A DNA stretch of 22,549 nucleotides from Anaerolineae bacterium (GTDB lineage Bacteria; Chloroflexota; Anaerolineae; Anaerolineales; Villigracilaceae). The notes below the pieces were generated by a model. It did no database searches. It was not told the origin of the DNA and saw nothing but the letters and a program-made list of their open reading frames with translations. The stretch's first letter is position 1, and every line of letters starts with the position of its first letter. The translations under genes were made by a program, and so were the position numbers. The stretch lies in the NCBI GenBank assembly GCA_017303735.1, contig JAFLCF010000056.1, positions 1 through 22,549 of the forward strand, in the 5' to 3' direction. Shown here piece by piece: positions 6,863-14,290 of this stretch.

Positions 6863-7966
6863 ATGGCAGCAGATTTTTCACATGCGTATGCCGTTATTAT
6901 GGCGGGCGGCGGCGGGACACGTTTATGGCCCCTTTCACGCAAAGACAAACCCAAGCAACTCTTGCCATTGATCGGGCAGGAGACCTTGTTTCAGAGCACA
7001 GTAACCCGGTTAAAGGAACTGTTTCCGCCTGAACGCATCTTGGTTGTGACGGTGGAAGAGCAGGCACTTGAAATGAAGCAACAAGCGCCTGAAGTGCCAG
7101 AAGAAAACTATCTGATTGAACCGGCTCCGCGTGGAACTGCCTCTGTGGTCGGTTTGGCGGCGATGGTCTTGCAAAAGCGTGACCCGCAAGCCTCTATGGC
7201 GATCTTGCCGTCGGACCATTTCATTCGCAACGTAGACCTCTTTCACTATCTGTTAAAAGCTGCCTTTGATGTTGCTGCGGATAATTATCTGGTCACATTG
7301 GGCATTACGCCTACCATGCCTTCCACAGCGTATGGATATATCCAGCAGGGCGCAGCACTAAAAGGCGAATACAAGTACCCCGTTTATACGGTGCAAAGTT
7401 TTAGAGAAAAACCAAATGAAGAAACTGCCCAGCAATTATTACGCATGGGCGGACATTCATGGAATAGCGGCATGTTCATCTGGCGAGCTGATGCCATTAT
7501 GGGCGAGATACACAAACAAATGCCTGCTCTTGGAAAGGCATTGACTGAGATCGGTACAGACTGGGATTCTCCTAAACGTGAAGAAACCTTGAAAACGATC
7601 TGGCCCAATTTAAAGAATGAAACGGTCGATTATGGCATTATGGAAAAAGCCGAGCAGGTGGCTGTTCTACCAGCAGGCGGCTTGGGGTGGAGTGATGTCG
7701 GCTCGTGGTCTTCTCTGTTTGAAGTGTTATTGCCAGATATGAATGGAAACATCGCCACCAGCGCCTCTTTGCATTTGGCTCTCGAAACGAATAACACCCT
7801 GATCTACGGTGGCAGCTCAGATAGGTTGGTAGTGACCATTGGCGTAGACGATATGGTCGTTGTCGATACCGGCGATGCGCTGTTGATCTGCAAGACAGAT
7901 CAGTCTCAAAAGGTGAAAGATGTGGTTGAACATTTGAAAAAACACCGGCAGGAAAAGTATCTTTAA
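6863..7966 (+). CDS. manC: Mannose-1-phosphate guanylyltransferase
   Basis: A 367-residue cytosolic enzyme that makes GDP-mannose from mannose-1-phosphate and GTP. The nucleotidyltransferase signature AGGGGTRLWPLS lies at 14-25, followed by DKPKQ. Further family motifs are PRGTA, ILPSDHF, SWNSGMFIW, VDYGIMEKA and GWSDVGSW. The C-terminal cupin isomerase domain of bifunctional AlgA/ManC (about 480 residues) is missing, so this is the short, transferase-only type. A strong AGGAGG (6850-6855) overlaps the dprA stop and sits 7 bases from the ATG. GDP-mannose could feed the dolichol-phosphate-mannose-like transferase at 15807, which is an inference. Confidence 0.9.
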   Translation: MAADFSHAYAVIMAGGGGTRLWPLSRKDKPKQLLPLIGQETLFQSTVTRLKELFPPERILVVTVEEQALEMKQQAPEVPEENYLIEPAPRGTASVVGLAAMVLQKRDPQASMAILPSDHFIRNVDLFHYLLKAAFDVAADNYLVTLGITPTMPSTAYGYIQQGAALKGEYKYPVYTVQSFREKPNEETAQQLLRMGGHSWNSGMFIWRADAIMGEIHKQMPALGKALTEIGTDWDSPKREETLKTIWPNLKNETVDYGIMEKAEQVAVLPAGGLGWSDVGSWSSLFEVLLPDMNGNIATSASLHLALETNNTLIYGGSSDRLVVTIGVDDMVVVDTGDALLICKTDQSQKVKDVVEHLKKHRQEKYL

Positions 7967-7972
7967 CCCTGC

Positions 7973-7998
7973 GGTTTTATGCAAATGAAACCACCTCA
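7973..7998 (+). terminator. Possible terminator after manC
   Basis: An 8-bp stem with one G-U pair (7973-7980 with 7985-7992) closes on a GCAA tetraloop six bases after the stop codon. The following bases ACCTCATTTT are only partly T-rich. Confidence 0.4.
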
Positions 7999-8020
7999 TT
8001 TTGCCTCAAAAAATTCGCGT

Positions 8021-8050
8021 TTGCAAAAAATCACAAAATTGTTGTAGAAT
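8021..8050 (+). promoter_or_regulatory. Promoter of topA
   Basis: -35 TTGCAA (8021-8026), an 18-bp spacer and -10 TAGAAT (8045-8050). The expected start, near 8057, coincides with the first base of the leader hairpin. Confidence 0.55.
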
Positions 8051-8055
8051 GTTCA

Positions 8056-8090
8056 TCCCGTAAGGTTTAACCTTGCGGGATATTTTTTGT
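8056..8090 (+). terminator. Terminator-like hairpin at the start of the topA leader
   Basis: A 10-bp stem with one G-U pair (8056-8065 with 8071-8080) and a 5-base loop is followed by TATTTTTTGT. It lies downstream of the predicted topA promoter and 63 bp upstream of the gene, so it may attenuate topA. If the promoter call is wrong, it ends the upstream operon. Confidence 0.7.
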
Positions 8091-8103
8091 AATGAGCGAA
8101 CAA

Positions 8104-8133
8104 CTTTCATTGCAAGTCTTGGTTCAATGAAAG
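8104..8133 (+). other. Second leader hairpin of topA
   Basis: CTTTCATTG (8104-8112) is perfectly inverted at 8125-8133 around a 12-base loop. It lies between the terminator-like hairpin and the topA Shine-Dalgarno GGAGG (8141-8145), which it leaves free. Confidence 0.45.
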
Positions 8134-8152
8134 ACATGTTGGAGGAATACGA

Positions 8153-10456
8153 ATGGAAGCCTATTGTATGAAGTGCAAGACCAAACGGGAGATAAAAGAC
8201 CCAGTAGCCGGGTTCAACGCTAAAAGTTCTGCGGTGACGACTGGTGTTTGCCCCGTTTGCGGCACAAAACTATTTCGCATGGGAAAAACAGAAGCCCATG
8301 CTGGTTTGATTCCGCCGCCCAAGCCTGAGAAGGTGGAAGTGCGTGAAGGAAAATTGGTGATCGTTGAATCACCCGCCAAGGCAAAAACGGTTGGGCGTTT
8401 TCTGGGGAAAGGCTACACCGTCCGCGCCTCGGTGGGGCATGTGCGTGATCTGTTAAAGTCACAGCTTTCTGTGGATGTCGATAATAATTTTGAGCCCAAA
8501 TATCGCGTGCCCAATGAAAAGAAGGACGTGGTCAAAGAGATCAAACAATTGGCGAAAAAAGCCGAAGAGATCTTTCTCGCAACCGATCCTGACCGCGAAG
8601 GCGAATCGATATCGTGGCATTTAATGGAAGCTGCGGGCATTGAACCAGAGCGCACCAAGCGCGTGGTCTTTCATGAGATCACCGCGCCTGCCGTTTCAGA
8701 AGCATTCTCGCACCCGCGTAACATTGACATGAATCTCGTCAATGCCCAGCAGGCGCGCCGTGTTCTCGACCGTTTGGTGGGGTACAGCATCAGCCCAATT
8801 CTTTGGGAAAAAGTGCGCGGGCGCCTCTCCGCAGGGCGCGTTCAGTCGGTTGCTTTGAGGTTGATCGTTGACCGTGAACGCGAGATCGACGCCTTCAAAC
8901 CGGTCGAATACTGGACGATCCATGCTGAGTTCAAGCCGGAAAAATTGAAATCAAATTTCATCGCCAAACTTGTGCGAATGGATGACAAAGAGCCGGAACT
9001 CTCCAGCGAGGAAATGGTCAAGCCGCTTCTTTATGACCTCGAAACTGCTTCGTTTGCCATTTCAAAGGTCAAACGCGGAGAGCGGAGACGGAAACCTTCT
9101 GCGCCCTTTACCACATCCACACTGCAGCAGGAAGCATCGCGCAAACTGGGCTATACCGCAAGGCGCACAATGGCGCTGGCACAGGGACTGTATGAAGGTC
9201 AGGATGTGGGTGAGGGCGGCACGACCGGTCTTATCACTTACATGCGTACAGACTCAACCAACGTCTCAGCCATTGCTCAAACCGAAGCACGAGAATTTGT
9301 GACCGGCAAATACGGCGGCGATTTTCTGCCTGCCGAACCGCCAACCTATAAGACCAAATCTGCCAACGCCCAGGAAGCGCATGAAGCCATTCGTCCCACC
9401 GCCGTGATGCGTGAGCCGGAGAAAGTCAAAGACTTTCTTGAGCCCGCCATGTTCAAGCTATATCGCTTGATCTGGCAGCGTTTTGTTGCCTCTCAAATGG
9501 AAGCGGCGGTATACGATACCCTTCAGGTTGAAGTGACGGGCAAAACGAATGAACATGAATATCTGTTGCGTGCTTCAGGCTCTGCTATTAAATTCCCCGG
9601 GTTTATGGTGGTCTACGAAGAAGCCAAGAACGAAGATGCCAAAACGGAGGAAGAGGATGATGTAAAGATTCCCGCCGGTGTGGCTGAAGGACAGGTGCAA
9701 GAATTAATTCGTCTGATCCCTGAGCAGCATTTCACACAACCTCCGCCGCGATTCTCTGAAGCATCTTTGGTTCAAGCCCTGGAAGAAAACGGCATTGGAC
9801 GTCCTTCCACCTATGCGCCAACGATATCCACTATTCAAGCTCGTGGGTATGCCTTGCGCGAAGAAAAGCGCCTGGTGCCCACAGATATGGGCATTCAGGT
9901 CAACGACCTGATGGCACAATACTTCCCCGAAGTTGTGGACTTTAACTTTACCGCGCACATGGAGGAGGATCTCGATAAGATCGCAGAAGGTCAAATGGAA
10001 TGGACGGATGCGATCCGTGAGTTCTATACTCCATTTTCAGAAGATGTTAAAAAAGCACAGGCAGAAATGCCAGTTGCCAAATCTGAGCCGGAACCGATCG
10101 GCAGACAGTGCCCCGATGATGGTGGAGAATTGGTGATTCGCTATGGACGCTTTGGAAAGTTCATTTCCTGCGCCAATTTCCCAACCTGTCGCTATACCGA
10201 GCCGTGGCTGGAGAAGATCGGCGTTTCCTGCCCGAAGGATGGCGGCGATATGGTGGAACGCCGCACTCGCAAGGGACGCACCTTTTATGGCTGTGCAAAT
10301 TATCCGAATTGCGACTTTACCACCTGGAAGAAACCTCTCTCCAAGCCCTGCCCGAAATGCAGCGGTTTGCTGGTGATCGCGAACAAACGCGAAGCACAAT
10401 GCACGAATTGCTCTGAAAGTTTCTTGTTGGAAGAGATCGTGCCGGAGAATACCTAG
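8153..10456 (+). CDS. topA: DNA topoisomerase I with extra N-terminal zinc ribbon
   Basis: A 767-residue type IA topoisomerase that relaxes negative supercoils. A zinc ribbon precedes the usual start: C5, C8, C33 and C36 in YCMKCK and CPVCGTKLFRMGK, resembling DUF5679. The TOPRIM domain begins near residue 67 (KLVIVESPAKAKTVG) and has the metal-binding DPDREGE at 145-151. The catalytic tyrosine is Y363 in ITYMRTDST. Three C-terminal zinc fingers follow from about 645; the first two have CPDDGGE/CPKDGGD starts and CANFPTC/CANYPNC ends, and the third is CPKC...CTNC. GGAGG (8141-8145) lies 7 bases before the ATG. The fusion is in frame with no break. Confidence 0.96.
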   Translation: MEAYCMKCKTKREIKDPVAGFNAKSSAVTTGVCPVCGTKLFRMGKTEAHAGLIPPPKPEKVEVREGKLVIVESPAKAKTVGRFLGKGYTVRASVGHVRDLLKSQLSVDVDNNFEPKYRVPNEKKDVVKEIKQLAKKAEEIFLATDPDREGESISWHLMEAAGIEPERTKRVVFHEITAPAVSEAFSHPRNIDMNLVNAQQARRVLDRLVGYSISPILWEKVRGRLSAGRVQSVALRLIVDREREIDAFKPVEYWTIHAEFKPEKLKSNFIAKLVRMDDKEPELSSEEMVKPLLYDLETASFAISKVKRGERRRKPSAPFTTSTLQQEASRKLGYTARRTMALAQGLYEGQDVGEGGTTGLITYMRTDSTNVSAIAQTEAREFVTGKYGGDFLPAEPPTYKTKSANAQEAHEAIRPTAVMREPEKVKDFLEPAMFKLYRLIWQRFVASQMEAAVYDTLQVEVTGKTNEHEYLLRASGSAIKFPGFMVVYEEAKNEDAKTEEEDDVKIPAGVAEGQVQELIRLIPEQHFTQPPPRFSEASLVQALEENGIGRPSTYAPTISTIQARGYALREEKRLVPTDMGIQVNDLMAQYFPEVVDFNFTAHMEEDLDKIAEGQMEWTDAIREFYTPFSEDVKKAQAEMPVAKSEPEPIGRQCPDDGGELVIRYGRFGKFISCANFPTCRYTEPWLEKIGVSCPKDGGDMVERRTRKGRTFYGCANYPNCDFTTWKKPLSKPCPKCSGLLVIANKREAQCTNCSESFLLEEIVPENT

Positions 10457-10494
10457 ATTCAGCGTATGGTTTGCCCGGGTAACTGAATCCGTTT
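10456..10494 (+). terminator. Weak terminator candidate after topA
   Basis: GATTCAG (10456-10462, sharing the last base of the stop codon) is inverted at 10483-10489 and followed by CGTTTT. The 20-base loop contains the palindrome CCCGGG. The T-run is short. Confidence 0.3.
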
Positions 10495-10564
10495 TCGGCT
10501 GGGGCTGAGGCGTTTTATCCCTTTGGGCAATCATTCTGCCATGCGGCACGTCTGATTTACGTTG

Positions 10565-10570
10565 TATAAT
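10565..10570 (+). promoter_or_regulatory. -10 box of the two-TM protein gene
   Basis: A perfect TATAAT lies 32 bases upstream of the start codon; no clear -35 is seen. It is consistent with a short leader carrying AAGGAG (10591-10596). Confidence 0.5.
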
Positions 10571-10602
10571 CGAGCCAAAGCATCCAAGCGAAGGAGTCTG
10601 AT

Positions 10603-11598
10603 ATGCAATTTGTCGTTGCATTCTTGAAGAAGTTGCCCATTATGCCGATCGTCCTTTTTGTTGTAGGGATCGTGTTGGGCTTGTTTATTGGCTGGGGAAC
10701 CAAGGAGTTTAAAGATGCGACTCCTTTTTATCTGCGTCCGGATCTGAGGGAAGATTACATGCGCATGGCGATTGACTCCTTCAGCATTAATAAGAGTCCG
10801 GCTCTTGCTGCAGATCGCTGGCTTGGGTTGGGCGGTGACCCAGCACAAGCGGCATATGCGGCTGTGCAGGGAAACCCCGGCTATCTGCCCTCATCTGTTA
10901 TCCAAGAGTTTGGTCAGGCGGTTACCAATGAGATCAATGCGCGAGGCGGCGTGCCGGTTACAGAGCCATCTGGTCTTAACCCCACTCTTCGCACTGCGTT
11001 GATCGGGGTCGGCATCCTTTTGGTCTTGGGTGTTGTGGTTGCAGGCGGAATGTATCTCTATCGTTTGCTTGGCAAACGCGGCTCAGGTGAAGTGACCGCG
11101 GTGATGCAGGCTGCTGAGATCAGCCGTTCTGCCGCGAAGACAAATTTTGAAGACATGGGGCTTGCGCCGCCGATTACTCAAACCATGACAACTTATGTGC
11201 TTGGCGATGATCTGTTCGATGAGTCGTTCAGCATTGATACAGGTTCGGGTGAATTCTTGGGTGAGTATGGCGTGGGCGTTTCAGAGATCATTGGTGTTGG
11301 CGAACCCAAGAAGGTTGCAGCACTTGAAGTTTGGTTATTTGATAAGAACGATATCAAGACGGCTACCAAGGTTTTGATGTCGCGCCATGCCTTTGCTGAC
11401 CCGGCTATCCGCTCGCGGCTCGAACCGAAGGGTGAGTTGGTGATGGTGGAGCCGCAGGCTCAGGTGCTGCTGGAAACTGCCACATTGCAGCTCCTTGCTA
11501 CGATCGTGGATATTGAATACGGAAAAGGTCCGTTGCCCGATAGCAGCTATTTTGAACGGGTTACACTCGAATTGGCGATCTGGCCTCGTCAGGGATGA
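10603..11598 (+). CDS. Two-TM protein of unknown function
   Basis: A 331-residue protein I do not recognise. A first membrane segment at about 11-31 is followed by an external or periplasmic-side stretch of about 100 residues. That stretch includes a YLRPDLREDYMRMAIDSF-like region and alternates with alanine-rich helix. A second membrane segment lies at about 131-155, and a 175-residue soluble C-terminal part contains several Gly/Asp-rich strands. The C-terminal part (DDLFDESFSIDTGSGEFLGE) reads like a folded beta domain. Topology with both tails inside is an inference. The start is well supported by AAGGAG with a 6-base spacer and by TATAAT upstream. The gene is monocistronic, ending at a strong terminator. 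Candidates are a stress or envelope-assembly protein; I assign none. Confidence 0.8.
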   Translation: MQFVVAFLKKLPIMPIVLFVVGIVLGLFIGWGTKEFKDATPFYLRPDLREDYMRMAIDSFSINKSPALAADRWLGLGGDPAQAAYAAVQGNPGYLPSSVIQEFGQAVTNEINARGGVPVTEPSGLNPTLRTALIGVGILLVLGVVVAGGMYLYRLLGKRGSGEVTAVMQAAEISRSAAKTNFEDMGLAPPITQTMTTYVLGDDLFDESFSIDTGSGEFLGEYGVGVSEIIGVGEPKKVAALEVWLFDKNDIKTATKVLMSRHAFADPAIRSRLEPKGELVMVEPQAQVLLETATLQLLATIVDIEYGKGPLPDSSYFERVTLELAIWPRQG

Positions 11599-11604
11599 AA
11601 AAAT

Positions 11605-11632
11605 AAAACCGCTCCATTTGGAGCGGTTTTTT
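11605..11632. terminator. Strong bidirectional terminator
   Basis: A perfect 11-bp stem AAAACCGCTCC (11605-11615) with GGAGCGGTTTT (11620-11630) closes on an ATTT loop, with T-runs on both strands. It separates the rightward two-TM gene from the leftward greA. Confidence 0.93.
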
Positions 11633-11637
11633 GTTGA

Positions 11638-12099
11638 CTACTCGATCTTGATGATCTTGAATTTTATCTTGCCGCCAGGTGTTTCGGCTTCGGCGATCTG
11701 CCCGACCTTTTTGTTCATGAGGGCAATGCCGATTGGGGATTCGTGAGAAATACGTCCTTGCCGTGGATCTGCTTCAGTGGGACCAACAATAAAGTAGGTT
11801 TCGGGGTCGAAGCCCTCCTCTTGAATGGTGACATGCGCACCAATGGAGACTGAATCTGTATTTTTCTTCTCGATCAGCACGGAATTTCGTAAAATGGCTT
11901 CGATCTCCTGAATGCGCCCTTCGAGAAAGCCCTGGTCTTCTTTTGCCTTGTGGTAGTCCGCATTTTCCGAGAGATCTCCCATCTGAATGGCAGAACGCAG
12001 CCGCAAGGCGAGTTCCTCTCGGCGGGGTCCTTTGAGGTCTTCAAGTTCAGCCACTAATTTGGCTTCCCCTTCGGGGGTCAGGTAATTGGGTTGGGTCAT
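11638..12099 (-). CDS. greA: Transcription elongation factor GreA
   Basis: A 153-residue factor that rescues backtracked RNA polymerase by stimulating transcript cleavage. The N-terminal coiled coil (about 1-75) carries the tip motif MGDLSENADYHKAKEDQ with the conserved acidic residues, followed by GRIQEIEAIL. The C-terminal FKBP-like domain includes the motif SPIGIALMNKKVGQ. Reading is open to an ATG seven codons upstream, but MTQPNYLTPEG at 12099 has AAGGAG (complement of 12105-12110) about 5 bases before it, so that is the start. It is the last of the leftward set after dgt. Confidence 0.96.
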   Translation of the reverse strand: MTQPNYLTPEGEAKLVAELEDLKGPRREELALRLRSAIQMGDLSENADYHKAKEDQGFLEGRIQEIEAILRNSVLIEKKNTDSVSIGAHVTIQEEGFDPETYFIVGPTEADPRQGRISHESPIGIALMNKKVGQIAEAETPGGKIKFKIIKIE

Positions 12100-12192
12100 G
12101 GTTTCTCCTTCTTTATACACTCAGAGATTCTGTTGAAAAAATAGAGGGCATTGATCTGTTGCTTTTATGCCCCCATTGAAAACGAAAGGAAG

Positions 12193-13344
12193 TTACGGTT
12201 TCTCAGTGGGGTTGAACATTTTTTGGTGTTCTTCGATGGCGTATCGGTCTGTCATACCGGCGATATGATCGCAGATGGTGCGCTCCAATCCGCGTTTTTC
12301 GATGAAGAATTGCACGTGGTCGGGTAGAGTGGCAGGTTCAGAACGGTAGGCATTAAACAGGTCTGATATGATGCGCTCTGCTTTGACTTGCATGCGGACG
12401 ACACGAAAATGTCTGTATAGTTTTTTGTATAGCAGGTCTTTCAGTTCACGGTTGCGTCGCTGCATTTCTTCTGAATATCCTACGACATTATGTTTTAATT
12501 TTTGAATGTCAGAAAAGGAATTGACTTTGCTTTCCTTTAATCTGGCATCCGTTCCTTTGATCATGTCTGTGACCAATAGTCCAACTAAATGTCGGATCAT
12601 GCGGTGACGTTCCATATCGCCCAGAATGGGTCCGCGCCAGTTATAGGTCTCGCGCAAGATCTCCCAAAGCGCAACACCATCCAAAATCTGTGGATTTATC
12701 ATTCCCGAGCGCAAGCCGTCATCCAGGTCGTGGGTGGTGTAGGCAAGCTCATCTGCTACATTGGCGATCTGCGTCTCCAGATTTCCGCGCAGGTCGGGAT
12801 TAAAATCGCGCGCATCCGAAATATCGTACTCAGATTCGTGCTTGACCATTCCCTCGCGCACTTCCCATGAAAGGTTGAGACCAGGGAATTCAGGATAGCG
12901 TTGTTCAAGTTCGGTCACGATTCGCAGGGATTGCTTGTTGTGATCGAATCCGCCAACTTCTTTCATCAGCCGTGCAAGAGCGACTTCGCCGGAATGCCCA
13001 AATGGAGAATGTCCGAGATCGTGAGCCAGGCAAATAGCTTCTACAAGATCTTCGTTGCCACCAAGCACACGGGCAAGCGTTCGACCGATCTGGGCTACTT
13101 CAAGAGTGTGAGTCAGGCGTGTGCGGAAGTGGTCGCCTTCGAAGTTGATGAAAACCTGAGTCTTATATTCAAGGCGGCGAAATGCTGTTGTGTGCAAAAT
13201 CCGGTCGCGATCACGCTGGAAGGCAGTACGGTATTCCGGTTCAGAATCAAGGTAGGCACGCCCCTTGGTATCCTTGCTGCGCATTCCGTAAGGCGCAAGG
13301 CTGCGGTCTTCATTTTCTTCCAATTGCTGGCGTGTAAAGAACAT
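12193..13344 (-). CDS. dgt: dGTPase-like dNTP triphosphohydrolase (HD domain)
   Basis: A 383-residue HD-superfamily enzyme that splits dNTPs to deoxynucleosides and triphosphate. The N-terminal family motif FQRDRDRILHTTAFRRLEYK spans about 42-61. Metal ligands are H79 (in RLTHTLEV) and H108-D109 in AHDLGHSPFGH, with a further Asp in ELAYTTHDLDDG. It matches the shorter 'type 2' dGTPase-like family rather than the ~500-residue E. coli Dgt. The longer reading from 13371 begins inside the inverted repeat 13367-13401. MFFTRQQLEENEDRSLAPYG at 13344 is the family N-terminus and has a modest AAAAGG 6 bases upstream. Substrate range (dGTP only or all dNTPs) cannot be judged. Confidence 0.93.
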   Translation of the reverse strand: MFFTRQQLEENEDRSLAPYGMRSKDTKGRAYLDSEPEYRTAFQRDRDRILHTTAFRRLEYKTQVFINFEGDHFRTRLTHTLEVAQIGRTLARVLGGNEDLVEAICLAHDLGHSPFGHSGEVALARLMKEVGGFDHNKQSLRIVTELEQRYPEFPGLNLSWEVREGMVKHESEYDISDARDFNPDLRGNLETQIANVADELAYTTHDLDDGLRSGMINPQILDGVALWEILRETYNWRGPILGDMERHRMIRHLVGLLVTDMIKGTDARLKESKVNSFSDIQKLKHNVVGYSEEMQRRNRELKDLLYKKLYRHFRVVRMQVKAERIISDLFNAYRSEPATLPDHVQFFIEKRGLERTICDHIAGMTDRYAIEEHQKMFNPTEKP

Positions 13345-13366
13345 GATTTGCCTTTTAGATGAAAAG

Positions 13367-13401
13367 GTCATTGCAACCCTTGAAGACAGCGCTGCAATGA
13401 C
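13367..13401. repeat. Short inverted repeat between tRNA-Leu and dgt
   Basis: GTCATTGCA (13367-13375) is perfectly inverted at 13393-13401. The arms share GTCATTGC with the ends of the palindromic repeats at 71-173 and 3028-3080, but the interior does not match them, so it is at most a decayed relative. Confidence 0.4.
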
Positions 13402-13405
13402 TGAG

Positions 13406-13489
13406 TGGGGCGAGAGGGGGTCGAACCCTCACGTTGTTTCCAACGACAGATTTTAAGTCTGTTGCGTCTGCCGATTCCGCCATCGCCCC
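13406..13489 (-). tRNA. tRNA-Leu (anticodon UAA)
   Basis: An 84-base class II tRNA on the minus strand. The acceptor GGGGCGA pairs with TCGCCCC. The anticodon stem ACAGA/TCTGT holds loop CTTAAAA, giving anticodon TAA. A long variable arm (CGTTG-GAAA-CAACG) and the T-arm GAGGG-TTCGACC-CCCTC are clear. The discriminator is A. CCA is not encoded. Confidence 0.97.
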
Positions 13490-13492
13490 GGC

Positions 13493-13525
13493 AGATCGTA
13501 TTTTACTATAAGTTCGATACGATCT
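13493..13525. other. Inverted repeat upstream of tRNA-Leu
   Basis: AGATCGTAT (13493-13501) is perfectly inverted at 13517-13525. On the minus strand the 15-base loop contains TATAGTAAA, which could hold the -10 of a tRNA-Leu promoter. Its function is unknown; it could be an operator or a processing hairpin. Confidence 0.4.
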
Positions 13526-13530
13526 AGTGA

Positions 13531-13561
13531 AAAAAATAAATCGCCCTTAGGCGATTTATTT
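13531..13561 (-). terminator. Intrinsic terminator of tRNA-Asp
   Basis: A perfect 12-bp stem (13534-13545 with 13550-13561) has a 4-base loop and is followed on the minus strand by a run of six T. Its first arm base overlaps the last A of the encoded tRNA-Asp CCA. Confidence 0.88.
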
Positions 13562-13637
13562 GGCGGTCCCGACGGGATTCGAACCCGCGATCTCGGCCTT
13601 GACAGGGCCGCATGTTAGGCCGCTACACCACGAGACC
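13561..13637 (-). tRNA. tRNA-Asp (anticodon GUC)
   Basis: A minus-strand class I tRNA, 74 bases plus an encoded CCA (13561-13563). The acceptor GGTCTCG pairs with CGGGACC and the discriminator is G. The anticodon loop CTGTCAA gives GTC. The T-arm has GGTTCGAATCC. Unlike the neighbouring tRNA-Leu, CCA is genome-encoded. Confidence 0.97.
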
Positions 13638-13656
13638 AATTAGTTAAGCGGGCGAT

Positions 13657-13685
13657 AGTTTACCATGAGGGTATATTCGTGTCAA
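13657..13685 (-). promoter_or_regulatory. Promoter of tRNA-Asp
   Basis: On the minus strand, a perfect -35 TTGACA (13680-13685), a 17-bp spacer and an extended -10 TGG-TAAACT (hexamer 13657-13662). It lies 20 bp upstream of the tRNA. Confidence 0.85.
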
Positions 13686-13808
13686 TACAAAGATCGTGAT
13701 TTTATTTCAACACATGGATCTGGGTTTCCATAAACGTGTGGTGTTAAATGTTGGACGGTTTTATCAGATATAGCCCCTTGCCCTTTTGTAAACTCCACAT
13801 CACCGAAC

Positions 13809-13837
13809 TTGACACAATGAAAGCCATGTTCTAAAAT
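13809..13837 (+). promoter_or_regulatory. Promoter of the roadblock-V4R-regulator operon
   Basis: A perfect -35 TTGACA (13809-13814), a 17-bp spacer and -10 TAAAAT (13832-13837). The expected leader is about 60 bases. The region between this promoter and that of tRNA-Asp is A/T-rich and holds no supported gene. Confidence 0.82.
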
Positions 13838-13905
13838 TGATTGATTGTGTTTTATGAGCGCCCTAAAAATCATTAAGGCGTTAAAAATCCCCCAGGAGGG
13901 CTGGC

Positions 13906-14277
13906 TTGACTAAGAATCGCACTCAACAAATGGTGGATCGCTTGCGCGAATTGCAAGCATCCTCCCCTGATATCGAGGCATCAGCAGTTGTCAGCGTAGA
14001 CGGACTGAGTATTGCATCCGCATTGCCGCAAGGCGTGGAAGAGGATCGCGTATCAGCCATGTCTGCGGCGATGCTATCGCTGGGCGAACGCATCGCTGGC
14101 GAATTAGGGCGCGGCTCGCTTGAACAGGTTTATATTAAGGGGCTTAAGGGGTATGTTGTCCTGATCTCTGTAGGTGAAGAGGCGGTGCTTACCGCCCTGG
14201 TACGTGAACAGGCCAGGCTTGGCCTGATCTTCCTTGATATGCGCCGCGCCGCCGAAGATCTGGCGAAGTTAATTTAA
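13906..14277 (+). CDS. Roadblock/LC7 domain protein
   Basis: A 123-residue single roadblock/LC7 domain of the MglB type. ASAVVSVDGLSIASALPQG (about 25-43) is the hallmark of the family. A following helix holds DRVSAMSAAMLSLGERIAGEL, and the beta-strand VYIKGLKGYVVLISVGEEAVLTAL comes next. Such proteins dimerise and regulate small Ras-like GTPases or act as scaffolds; no GTPase gene is nearby. The start codon is TTG, supported by AGGAGG (13894-13899) at 6 bases. It is the first gene of a four-gene rightward operon, followed by the V4R gene after 13 bases. Confidence 0.88.
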   Translation: MTKNRTQQMVDRLRELQASSPDIEASAVVSVDGLSIASALPQGVEEDRVSAMSAAMLSLGERIAGELGRGSLEQVYIKGLKGYVVLISVGEEAVLTALVREQARLGLIFLDMRRAAEDLAKLI

Positions 14278-14290
14278 TGGAGTCATCATT

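Noticed and set aside
10037..10621. 194-codon minus-strand reading across the end of topA
   Set aside because: It is antisense to the zinc-finger codons of topA and crosses the topA stop and the next promoter; no family resemblance.
13682..13873. 63-codon minus-strand reading between tRNA-Asp and the roadblock gene
   Set aside because: It has no Shine-Dalgarno, overlaps the strong plus-strand promoter at 13809-13837, and resembles no family I recognise. It may be a remnant but cannot be supported as a gene.
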